A DNA stretch of 5,018 nucleotides from Campylobacterales bacterium (GTDB lineage Bacteria; Campylobacterota; Campylobacteria; Campylobacterales; QNZT01), in NCBI GenBank assembly GCA_015662615.1, contig DQTU01000287.1, positions 1 through 5,018 on the forward strand. Reading direction: 5' to 3'. The number at the start of each line of letters is the position of its first letter. Within the stretch, counting starts at the first letter, position 1. The notes below the pieces were generated by a model. It made no database searches, was not told the origin of the DNA, and saw only the letters and a program-made list of their open reading frames with translations. Made by a program: the position numbers and the translations under genes. Below, one piece after another: positions 1-4,832 of this stretch.

Positions 1-579
1 CATAGGATCATGTGAAACCAACTGAACCAATGAAGCAAAAGGTTTCTCAATACCATGACCAAATCCTCGGGCAAATTTATACCCACTCTCACTACTTCCA
101 AGCGTCGGCATAGCTAATGAACCTGATGCTATCACAACTGCATCAAACTCTTTTGCATCAATCTTAAAAATAGCACCAATGCGTTTAATATCACTTACTT
201 CATGTGAGAGATGGACTTCTACTCCCAACCTTTTTACTTCATAATATAGGAGATCAACAACACTAGAAGATTGAAGCGACATAGGATAAAGTCTTCCTTT
301 TGCTCCCTCCGCAATTTCAAGACCAAGTTTAGAAAAAAACTCCCTAACATCAAATCTCTTAAGCGCTTCTTTTACAAATGAGGGATGCTTACTGTGATAA
401 TTTTCAATAAATATATGCTCATTGGAAATATTGCACCGACCGTTTCCAGTAGCCAATATCTTCCTGCCGACTTTAACACTCTTTTCAAACAATTCAACAC
501 GCATACCATTTCTTGCCGCAACAATTGCTGCAACCATTCCAGAAGCACCACCACCGATAATTGCTACTCTTTTTTTCAT
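1..579 (-). CDS. HI0933/BaiN/YhiN-family FAD-dependent oxidoreductase, N-terminal part (runs off the window)
   Basis: The frame is open from the start codon to the window edge, giving 193 codons. The family usually has about 380-410 residues, so roughly half is present. Residues 5-14 (V-A-I-I-G-G-G-A-S-G) form the Rossmann dinucleotide-binding loop for FAD, with an acidic residue at about 32 (F-E-K). Residues 38-52 (G-R-K-I-L-A-T-G-N-G-R-C-N-I-S) are the family signature. Residues 150-167 (I-A-S-G-S-L...G-S-S-E-S-G-Y) match the second conserved A-T-G-G-type stretch. Members are soluble flavoproteins. Characterised relatives include BaiN of bile-acid dehydroxylation and E. coli YhiN, but the substrate here is unknown. 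The gene diverges from trpB. An in-frame ATG three codons upstream (588) is an alternative start, and a TGA lies just beyond it. Neither ATG has a clear Shine-Dalgarno sequence. The family assignment is firm; the function is not. Confidence 0.9.
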   Translation of the reverse strand, partial: MKKRVAIIGGGASGMVAAIVAARNGMRVELFEKSVKVGRKILATGNGRCNISNEHIFIENYHSKHPSFVKEALKRFDVREFFSKLGLEIAEGAKGRLYPMSLQSSSVVDLLYYEVKRLGVEVHLSHEVSDIKRIGAIFKIDAKEFDAVVIASGSLAMPTLGSSESGYKFARGFGHGIEKPFASLVQLVSHDPM

Positions 580-621
580 ATTTATCATGTTATCATTATA
601 TCAAATTTATAAGGAGAAAAC
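580..621. promoter_or_regulatory. Short divergent intergenic region with likely promoters for the flavoprotein gene and trpB
   Basis: About 40 bp separate the two divergent start codons, so each promoter must lie in or near this gap. On the minus strand a perfect TATAAT occupies 600-595. A start site about 7 nt downstream would fall at or beside the alternative ATG at 588, giving a leaderless or very short leader. On the plus strand TATCAT boxes occur at 583-588 and 591-596. The first has a weak TTGCTA 16 bp upstream (561-566) inside the flavoprotein gene. These assignments are pattern matches only. Confidence 0.4.
611..616 (+). promoter_or_regulatory. trpB ribosome binding site
   Basis: AAGGAG ends 5 nt before the trpB ATG at 622. 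It is a strong Shine-Dalgarno match and fixes that start. Confidence 0.85.
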
Positions 622-1827
622 ATGGAGAAGTCATATCTTGAAAGTATGCCCGATGAAAAAGGTTTTTTTGGAACCTATGGAGGAGCTTTTATACCGCCGG
701 AGTTAGAGAAACCTTTTGCTGATATCAATGCAGCGTATGATGAAATCTCAAAGTCGTTTGATTTTATCCATGAGCTCGCAAAAATCAGAAAATATTACCA
801 AGGTAGACCAACCCCTATCTCATATGCAAAAAATCTTAGTAATTTTTGCGGCGGAGGACAGATATATCTCAAAAGAGAAGACTTAAACCACACAGGAGCG
901 CATAAACTAAACCACTGCATAGCGGAAGCACTTTTGGCAAAACATTTAGGGAAAAAGAAACTCATAGCTGAGACTGGAGCAGGACAACATGGTGTGGCTT
1001 TAGCAACTGCGGCGGCATACTTTGGGCTAGAGTGTGAAATCCATATGGGTGAGGTTGATATCAAAAAAGAGTATCCAAATGTACTTAGAATGAAGATTTT
1101 AGGCGCTAAAGTTGTCCCTGTAAGTTTTGGAGAGAGAACGCTGAAAGAAGCTGTTGACTCTGCATTTGGTGCTTACATAGAAGATAGTGAAAATACACTT
1201 TTTGCCATAGGTTCCGTTGTAGGGCCGCACCCCTACCCTAAAATGATAAGAGACTTTCAAAGAGTTGTCGGCATAGAAGCTAGAGAGCAGATACTTGAAA
1301 TGACAGGAAAACTTCCTGACAGCATTGTGGCTTGTGTAGGTGGAGGAAGTAATGCGATGGGAATTTTTAGTGGTTTTATAGATGACCCATGCAAGCTTCA
1401 CGGTGTGGAGCCTACAGGAAAGGGAACAAAACTAGGCGAACATGCAGCCAGTCTGACTTATGGAAAAGAGGGAATCATGCATGGATTTAACTCCATCATG
1501 CTTCAAGATGAGGAAGGTAACCCAGCATCAGTTCATTGTGTGGCTAGTGGTTTAGATTATCCCTCCGTTGGTCCTGAACATGCACACTTAAAAACGATTG
1601 GAAGAACAATCGTTGGTACGGCAAATGATGAAGAAGCCATCGATGCATTTTATAAAGTATCTAGATTAGAGGGAATCATCCCAGCCCTTGAAACTGCGCA
1701 TGCCATAGCATATTCGATGAAGTTGGCAAAAGAGAATCCAAAAGAGATGATTTTAGTGAATTTTAGCGGTAGAGGAGACAAGGATATTGACTTTGTTACT
1801 GAAAATTATGAGATACCTAAGATTTAA
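622..1827 (+). CDS. trpB: Tryptophan synthase beta chain (TrpB1 type)
   Basis: A PLP enzyme of 401 residues (family about 390-410) that condenses indole with L-serine to give L-tryptophan, normally with TrpA in an alpha2beta2 cytosolic complex. Seen in order: the N-terminal G-T-Y-G-G-A-F-I-P motif (17-25); G-R-P-T-P (61-65); L-K-R-E-D-L-N-H-T-G-A-H-K (83-95) with the PLP Schiff-base lysine K95; A-E-T-G-A-G-Q-H-G (116-124) with catalytic E117; a COMM-domain-like stretch P-N-V-L-R-M to T-L-K (152-175); the phosphate-binding loop C-V-G-G-G-S-N-A (238-245); G-L-D-Y-P-S-V-G-P-E-H (310-320); the G-I-I-P-A-L-E site (351-357); and S-G-R-G-D-K-D (382-388). All catalytic residues are present. It is type 1, not the longer TrpB2. 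Oddly, no trpA, trpF or other trp gene adjoins it, and the segment before G-L-D-Y-P reads H-C-V-A-S rather than the usual S-I-S-A. It may be a second, stand-alone copy supporting indole salvage, but that is inference. A strong ribosome binding site supports the start. Confidence 0.96.
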   Translation: MEKSYLESMPDEKGFFGTYGGAFIPPELEKPFADINAAYDEISKSFDFIHELAKIRKYYQGRPTPISYAKNLSNFCGGGQIYLKREDLNHTGAHKLNHCIAEALLAKHLGKKKLIAETGAGQHGVALATAAAYFGLECEIHMGEVDIKKEYPNVLRMKILGAKVVPVSFGERTLKEAVDSAFGAYIEDSENTLFAIGSVVGPHPYPKMIRDFQRVVGIEAREQILEMTGKLPDSIVACVGGGSNAMGIFSGFIDDPCKLHGVEPTGKGTKLGEHAASLTYGKEGIMHGFNSIMLQDEEGNPASVHCVASGLDYPSVGPEHAHLKTIGRTIVGTANDEEAIDAFYKVSRLEGIIPALETAHAIAYSMKLAKENPKEMILVNFSGRGDKDIDFVTENYEIPKI

Positions 1828-1973
1828 AGTTTCACAAGATGTGGTCTTTGTATCACATCTGAATAGCTATTACTTGAGTTATTTTGAATATTTTTTTCAA
1901 CTCTATCTATATAGATTTCCAAAGAATACATTACAGAAAAGAAAAGAAAAAAAACTACCATTATACGCATCAT
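1824..1973 (-). CDS. Possible small secreted or membrane protein (49 aa), or 5' remnant of a gene
   Basis: This short reading frame is convergent with trpB and overlaps the last 4 bases of that gene. It begins M-M-R-I-M and continues with a strongly hydrophobic run V-V-F-F-L-F-F-S-V-M-Y-S at about residues 6-17, then S-L-E. That pattern resembles a signal peptide or one membrane helix, followed by about 30 polar residues. A GGAG lies 10 nt upstream of the first ATG, which is slightly long. An upstream in-frame ATG at 2021 would give 65 residues but has no ribosome binding site. I recognise no family. Part of the hydrophobicity comes from a T-rich tract, so chance cannot be excluded. It could also be the front end of a truncated periplasmic protein. 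Confidence 0.25.
   Translation of the reverse strand: MMRIMVVFFLFFSVMYSLEIYIDRVEKNIQNNSSNSYSDVIQRPHLVKL
1837..1860 (+). other. Weak hairpin after trpB
   Basis: A perfect 7-bp inverted repeat (AGATGTG/CACATCT) with a 10-nt loop begins 9 bp after the trpB stop. No T tract follows it, so it is not a convincing intrinsic terminator, but it is the only stem close to the trpB end. Confidence 0.25.
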
Positions 1974-2021
1974 AAGAGAGATACTCCATTTATTTTTTAT
2001 TGTTATCGTTACTATATCCAT

Positions 2022-2052
2022 AAGTTATGTCAAAGTTGTGTTAAAAATTAAA
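2022..2052 (+). repeat. 31-bp direct repeat, copy 1
   Basis: This copy matches 2195-2225 with one mismatch (T at 2042 against C at 2215), a start-to-start spacing of 173 bp. Internally it consists of two near-identical 11-mers, GTTATGTCAAA then GTTGTGTTAAA, followed by an A/T-rich tail. It lies between convergent genes. Confidence 0.8.
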
Positions 2053-2078
2053 TTATTTGAAAAATATGAAATTTTTTA

Positions 2079-2117
2079 AACCCAGATTATGAAATACTCT
2101 ATTACATAATCTGGGTT
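2079..2117. repeat. Perfect 13-bp inverted repeat with a 13-nt loop; possible bidirectional terminator
   Basis: The arms AACCCAGATTATG (2079-2091) and CATAATCTGGGTT (2105-2117) are perfectly complementary around a 13-nt spacer. It lies between convergent trpB and the Gfo/Idh/MocA gene, so it could stop transcription from either side. Neither side has a clean T tract: the minus strand continues TTTAAAAAATTT after the stem. The right arm can also pair with 2124-2129 (see the next entry), so the two structures are mutually exclusive. Being a stem is firm; the role is inferred. Confidence 0.6.
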
Positions 2118-2167
2118 CAATTGACCCAGCTATATATAAAAGAGGTGGATGGAAAAATATAGCTAGG
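2111..2167. repeat. Nested imperfect inverted repeats beside the 13-bp palindrome
   Basis: CTGGGT (2111-2116) pairs perfectly with ACCCAG (2124-2129) across a 7-nt loop. In addition, 2125-2135 and 2157-2167 form an 11-bp inverted repeat with one mismatch (core AGCTATAT/ATATAGCT) around a 21-nt purine-rich spacer. Together with the larger stem this gives several competing folds within 90 bp. Confidence 0.55.
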
Positions 2168-2194
2168 ACCAATTTACATATGAAATATACCAAG

Positions 2195-2225
2195 AAGTTA
2201 TGTCAAAGTTGTGTCAAAAATTAAA
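2195..2225 (+). repeat. 31-bp direct repeat, copy 2
   Basis: Second copy of the repeat at 2022-2052, with one mismatch. Here the two 11-mers are GTTATGTCAAA and GTTGTGTCAAA. The copy ends 27 bp before the stop codon of the Gfo/Idh/MocA gene, which comes from the opposite direction. The two copies bracket the palindromic segment, so the whole 204-bp block could be a small element or a duplicated control site. Confidence 0.8.
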
Positions 2226-2252
2226 ATAGTTTAATATTTTGTAGATTTTATA

Positions 2253-3218
2253 TCATATCTTGCATAATATCTTATCCATAACCCAGCTAGTATGCATTGC
2301 AGAATTTCCCGTTGAGGGGTGGATAATCGTACCTTTTAAATGTTCTCTCATATTTTCTACATGAAAAAATTGAATATTTTTAGGATTTTCTATAAACATG
2401 GAGAGATTTTCCTCTTCATTTTCAAGTTCAATTGGATGTTCATCAAGAGCAGAAAATTTAATCTTTCCCCTACTTCCATAAATCGTAACACTATCTTCTC
2501 TTTTATGCATACCAAAATTCCAACTTCCGCTTCCTGTCACACCATTTGGATGTTTCCAACATGCACTAATGGCATCTTTTGCTGTATAAAGATTTTGTAC
2601 ATTTTCACTCATGCCAACAGCATCTATGATATCTCCCAACAGAAAACCCAGCAAATCCAAACCATGGCTTCCAACATCATCAAAATAACCACCATGTGCA
2701 ATTTTAGAATCTGTTCGCCAGTTATAACCTCTTGACAAATCTATTCCATTTGCTGGTTTATGAAGATGCCACTCTACATGTCGAATGTCGCCAATTTTTC
2801 CATCCTCTATCCATGATTTAACTTTTAAGAATCGTGGAAGAGATCGCCGATAATAAGATACAAAAAGAGGAATATTTCGTTGCTCAAAGGCTTCATTGAT
2901 TTCAACACACTCTTCAAATGAAGGAGCCATAGGTTTTTCGATACAGCAAATTTTACCAGCATCGGCAACTTTCAGAGCATACTTTTTGTGACTATCTGGA
3001 GGAGTTGCAATATAGACAGCATCTATCTCACTATCATTTATCAATGCATCAGCACTTTCATAAACTTTCTCTATCCCAAAACGCTTGGCATAATCTTTTG
3101 CTTTTTCAAAATCTCGACTAAAAACAGCATCAAGCGTAAACCCATCCGTCTTTTGATAAGCAGGAGCACTTTTAAGCTCTGTTACAGCACCACAACCAAT
3201 CATACCCCATCGTATCAT
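2253..3218 (-). CDS. Gfo/Idh/MocA-family NAD(P)-dependent oxidoreductase
   Basis: A cytosolic two-domain dehydrogenase of 321 residues, close to the usual 320-350. The N-terminal Rossmann domain starts M-I-R-W-G-M-I-G-C-G-A-V (1-12), with the G-x-G-x-x dinucleotide loop. A-T-P-P-x-S-H (71-77) and I-E-K-P-M-A (93-98) follow. K95 of the E-K-P motif is the conserved substrate and cofactor lysine. The C-terminal sheet domain carries G-G-Y-F-D-D-V-G-S-H-G-L-D (176-188), the family G-G-x-x-x-D-x-G-x-H-x-x-D motif with the presumed catalytic H185. Relatives oxidise or reduce sugars, inositols or their derivatives with NAD(P)(H). The substrate cannot be read from the sequence. The start lies 4 bp after the ppnP stop with no clear Shine-Dalgarno sequence, which suggests translational coupling to ppnP. 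Nothing looks truncated. Confidence 0.93.
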   Translation of the reverse strand: MIRWGMIGCGAVTELKSAPAYQKTDGFTLDAVFSRDFEKAKDYAKRFGIEKVYESADALINDSEIDAVYIATPPDSHKKYALKVADAGKICCIEKPMAPSFEECVEINEAFEQRNIPLFVSYYRRSLPRFLKVKSWIEDGKIGDIRHVEWHLHKPANGIDLSRGYNWRTDSKIAHGGYFDDVGSHGLDLLGFLLGDIIDAVGMSENVQNLYTAKDAISACWKHPNGVTGSGSWNFGMHKREDSVTIYGSRGKIKFSALDEHPIELENEEENLSMFIENPKNIQFFHVENMREHLKGTIIHPSTGNSAMHTSWVMDKILCKI

Positions 3219-3222
3219 CTAA

Positions 3223-3534
3223 TTATGAATATGAACAGCAGTAATCAGTAAGCGTTTTCACCCGAACTTGAAACTTTTCATTTGCCTCAATCTCAAACGC
3301 ATCTCCACCTTTCATCGTCCGCCAAACACTACTTTTAGGCAATTTTACTTGAAGTTCTCCACTTGTGATTTCCATCAACTCATGTTGACTTGTTCCAAAC
3401 TCATAATCACCAACTTGCATAATGCCTAATGTTTTTATAGTTCCATCAGCAAAGGTAAGTGTACGACTTGTCACTTTTCCATCATAATAACTATTGCCTT
3501 TTTTAGCTACTGTAACATTTTCAAAATTTTCCAT
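3223..3534 (-). CDS. ppnP: Pyrimidine/purine nucleoside phosphorylase (PpnP, DUF1255/YaiE)
   Basis: A 103-residue single-domain cupin matching the YaiE/PpnP family (E. coli member 94 aa, this one with a slightly longer N-terminus). Visible family hallmarks are Y-Y-D-G-K-V-T-S-R (16-24), T-L-G-I-M (35-39), Y-E-F-G-T (44-48), M-E-I-T-S-G-E-L-Q-V-K-L-P (54-66), W-R-T-M-K-G-G-D-A-F-E-I (71-82) and the C-terminal D-Y-C-C-S-Y-S. The E. coli enzyme splits purine and pyrimidine nucleosides with phosphate into base and ribose-1-phosphate, so a role in nucleoside salvage is expected. The start is set by a strong GAGGAG 6 nt upstream. It lies 28 bp downstream of hepT and 4 bp upstream of the oxidoreductase gene, all on one strand. 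Confidence 0.93.
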   Translation of the reverse strand: MENFENVTVAKKGNSYYDGKVTSRTLTFADGTIKTLGIMQVGDYEFGTSQHELMEITSGELQVKLPKSSVWRTMKGGDAFEIEANEKFQVRVKTLTDYCCSYS

Positions 3535-3540
3535 TTAATT

Positions 3541-3546
3541 CTCCTC
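3541..3546 (-). promoter_or_regulatory. ppnP ribosome binding site
   Basis: GAGGAG on the minus strand with a 6-nt spacer to the ppnP ATG at 3534. A TATACT lies just upstream (3559-3554), but it is too close to the Shine-Dalgarno sequence to be a convincing separate promoter. Confidence 0.8.
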
Positions 3547-3562
3547 GTATTTTAGTATAGAG

Positions 3563-3958
3563 CTATAAATACTCTTTGATTTCCCTGATAAAACATCTGA
3601 AATCATCTGTTAATTTTAAAAAACTATACAACTGATCAATATCAATTTTAACATATTCATGTATTAAAAGATTACGAAGACCTATAGCTGATATCAAATT
3701 TTTTGCTAAATTTTTATCTATATATTTTTGTTTTTCAAGGTTTTCTATACATTGGGTATATGTTTTGGCTGAACCAAGATTGTATTTGCTTGATATATGA
3801 CATGAGATATCTATTGTGATTTGAATGGATTCAAATAGACCATATCTGAGTGACCACTCATCTAGTTTATTATTTCTAATATCTTCAATAGCAAACTTTT
3901 TACTTAAGTTATTTAAATTTACAATATTTTCTTCTAAATTCTCAAGCCTCTGTAACAA
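3563..3958 (-). CDS. hepT: HepT-like HEPN ribonuclease toxin (DUF86)
   Basis: A mostly helical protein of the HEPN/DUF86 family, 131 residues from the preferred start. The catalytic RX4HXY motif is intact as R-N-L-L-I-H-E-Y (R95 to Y102). R and H are the RNase residues. The Tyr is the residue that the partner MntA modifies with AMP units in the studied Shewanella system, neutralising the toxin. I-D-I-S-C-H-I (about 50-56) matches the conserved helix before it. There is no ATG near the front. Two in-frame TTG codons are possible, at 3973 and 3958. I prefer 3958 because GGGGAG stands 7 nt upstream, while 3973 has no such site; the longer form would be 136 residues. The gene overlaps mntA by 17 bp (32 bp with the longer start), as expected for translational coupling. 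Family assignment is strong; toxicity is inferred from homologues. Confidence 0.9.
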   Translation of the reverse strand: MLQRLENLEENIVNLNNLSKKFAIEDIRNNKLDEWSLRYGLFESIQITIDISCHISSKYNLGSAKTYTQCIENLEKQKYIDKNLAKNLISAIGLRNLLIHEYVKIDIDQLYSFLKLTDDFRCFIREIKEYL

Positions 3959-4373
3959 AATTTCGCTCCCCAATTTTACCGTTTTGGATTCTCTCCAAGA
4001 GTGCCTTTTGATTCATCTCAATCAAAGGTTTATGGTCAAGATAATAGAGTTGGCAAGAGGTTTTAAATGAGATATAACTTTTTTCATCATTAACCGATAT
4101 AGCTGTATGATTATCCAAGATCTCAAACGCAAAAAGAGGATCTTTTTTATAGATATCATTCAAAACCACCATATCAATCTTCTTGCCTAGCTTTGACTCT
4201 AGCATCGCAGTTTGATAACCAACATCCATATAATCAATCTCTTTTTCAAAAAACAGACCAATATCAACATCACTAAAATCACCTTGGCTTGCATCACTAT
4301 AGGAGCCAAATAGAAGAACAAAAGCATATTTTTGATCTTTAAAAAAATCTTTTAATAACTCTATTAATTGCAT
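3942..4373 (-). CDS. mntA: MntA-like minimal nucleotidyltransferase antitoxin
   Basis: A 143-residue protein of the MNT (NTP_transf_2, polymerase-beta-like) family. The signature GSX10DXD is exact: G23-S24, ten residues, then D35-V36-D37 (S-D-V-D-I-G-L-F-F). D67 in K-I-D-M-V-V-L is the probable third metal-binding carboxylate. Characterised MntA proteins use ATP to add AMP units to a tyrosine in the HepT RX4HXY motif, making them an enzymatic antitoxin. Both motifs are intact here, so the pair looks functional. The start has AAAGGAG four nt upstream and an extended -10 promoter about 25 bp upstream. The gene lies first in the minus-strand cluster, with hepT overlapping its end. The C-terminal 45 residues are helical and charged, as is usual for the family. 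Confidence 0.9.
   Translation of the reverse strand: MQLIELLKDFFKDQKYAFVLLFGSYSDASQGDFSDVDIGLFFEKEIDYMDVGYQTAMLESKLGKKIDMVVLNDIYKKDPLFAFEILDNHTAISVNDEKSYISFKTSCQLYYLDHKPLIEMNQKALLERIQNGKIGERNFVTEA
3966..3971 (-). promoter_or_regulatory. hepT ribosome binding site deciding a TTG start
   Basis: GGGGAG on the minus strand, inside the end of mntA, 7 nt before the TTG at 3958. It is the reason for choosing the second of two TTG codons as the hepT start. A rare TTG start inside mntA would keep toxin synthesis low and tied to antitoxin translation. Confidence 0.6.
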
Positions 4374-4378
4374 TTGAC

Positions 4379-4385
4379 TCCTTTA
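4379..4385 (-). promoter_or_regulatory. mntA ribosome binding site
   Basis: AAAGGAG on the minus strand with a 4-nt spacer to the ATG at 4373, slightly short but clearly purine-rich. Confidence 0.75.
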
Positions 4386-4397
4386 ATTGGCTTTTTT

Positions 4398-4424
4398 ATT
4401 ATAGCATAATTGTCTGTATGGCAA
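4398..4424 (-). promoter_or_regulatory. Extended -10 promoter for the mntA-hepT(-ppnP-gfo) cluster
   Basis: On the minus strand TGCTATAAT (4406-4398) is a perfect extended -10 element. A TTGCCA, five of six matches to the -35 consensus, lies 15 bp upstream (4424-4419), which is a short spacer. Campylobacterota promoters often lack a clear -35, so the extended -10 may suffice. The predicted start near 4391 would give a leader of about 17-18 nt containing the mntA ribosome binding site. No operator palindrome is obvious. Confidence 0.6.
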
Positions 4425-4532
4425 AATCTCAAATGCGAAAAAATATCTTTGCTCCTAAGAAGGACTTTAAAAAAGAAATAGATAATAACACCAAGTCATA
4501 CCTTTCACTTTTCACTTAACTAAACCGCCCAA
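4407..4532. other. Non-coding spacer between the mntA promoter and the FGE remnant
   Basis: No gene is visible in this stretch. It holds a 14-bp match to the FGE pseudogene (GAAGGACTTTAAAA at 4459-4472 and again at 4655-4668). On the minus strand there is also a short AGTGAAA tandem (4505-4518 region). It may contain further decayed sequence from the neighbouring remnant. Confidence 0.3.
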
Positions 4533-4832
4533 TCAAGAAGGTAAAGTTCTGAGGAGACGAAAACCGATATCGATGAGACGATTGTCGGGATCGTACAAAT
4601 TACAGTCAACGGAAGTGGGGCTCATACCATCATAGTAGTCCCACAAGCCACCCCGAAGGACTTTAAAATTATTATCCCAATCTTCACACTATTCCCATAC
4701 AGTACCAAGCATATCATAAAGTCCCCAGGGATTTGGTAATTTCTCTCCTACCGAATGGGTTTTACTGCCACTGTTTTTATAGTACCATGCATGCTTTTCT
4801 TTATCATCTCCAAAACTCCACCAGGAGTAGTA
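4533..4832 (-). pseudogene. C-terminal fragment of a formylglycine-generating-enzyme (FGE-sulfatase/SUMF1) domain protein, with an in-frame TAG
   Basis: One minus-strand frame from 4832 to the TGA at 4533 reads as the end of an FGE-sulfatase (C-type-lectin-fold) domain. Visible motifs are W-S-F-G-D-D-K-E-K-H-A-W-Y-Y, then T-H-S-V-G-E-K, P-N-P-W-G-L-Y-D-M-L-G-T-V-W-E, a TAG stop at 4691-4689, C-E-D-W, K-V-L-R-G-G-L-W and finally D-I-G-F-R-L-L-R-T. The TAG replaces the second tryptophan codon expected in the highly conserved V-W-E-W-C-E-D-W, a one-base change from TGG. The N-terminal two thirds of a normal domain (about 250-300 residues) are absent. At its upstream end it joins a nucleotidyltransferase fragment in another frame. 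No start codon or ribosome binding site is apparent. The part from 4640 to 4557 has 26 of 28 codons ending in C or T and is richer in GC than its surroundings. It is a remnant, not an active protein. Confidence 0.85.

Noticed and set aside
372..706. Overlapping ORFs on both strands (372-554 minus; 385-612 and 422-706 plus) around the flavoprotein start
   Set aside because: These are frame shadows of the flavoprotein and the trpB start; the real frame is open to the window edge and carries the family motifs.
795..1401. Two minus-strand ORFs (89 and 100 codons) inside trpB
   Set aside because: They are antisense to a clearly conserved gene, have odd composition (Cys/Pro-rich or Tyr/Ser-rich) and match no family.
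1787..1975. Plus-strand ORF overlapping the trpB end
   Set aside because: Starts inside trpB without a ribosome binding site; its Tyr/Leu/Lys-rich translation reflects AT-rich DNA.
2079..2117. 13-bp palindrome as a standard intrinsic terminator
   Set aside because: The stem is perfect, but neither strand has a proper T tract and the loop is long; kept only as an inverted repeat with a possible terminator role.
2180..2224. 14-residue ORF (M-K-Y-T-K-K-L-C-Q-S-C-V-K-N) over repeat copy 2
   Set aside because: It has a C-x-x-C and ends in the repeat, but there is no ribosome binding site and it is too short. The other repeat copy does not keep the frame.
2022..2225. Direct repeats as a CRISPR array or as insertion-sequence target duplications
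   Set aside because: There are only two copies 173 bp apart, with no regular spacers or cas genes. At 31 bp they are too long for a usual target duplication, and no transposase is present.
2340..3251. Plus-strand ORFs at 2340-2735 and 2988-3251
   Set aside because: Antisense shadows of the Gfo/Idh/MocA gene with low-complexity, Ile/Thr/Cys-rich translations.
3825..4070. Plus-strand ORF of 81 codons
   Set aside because: Antisense to the mntA-hepT overlap, with Leu/Ser-rich shadow composition.
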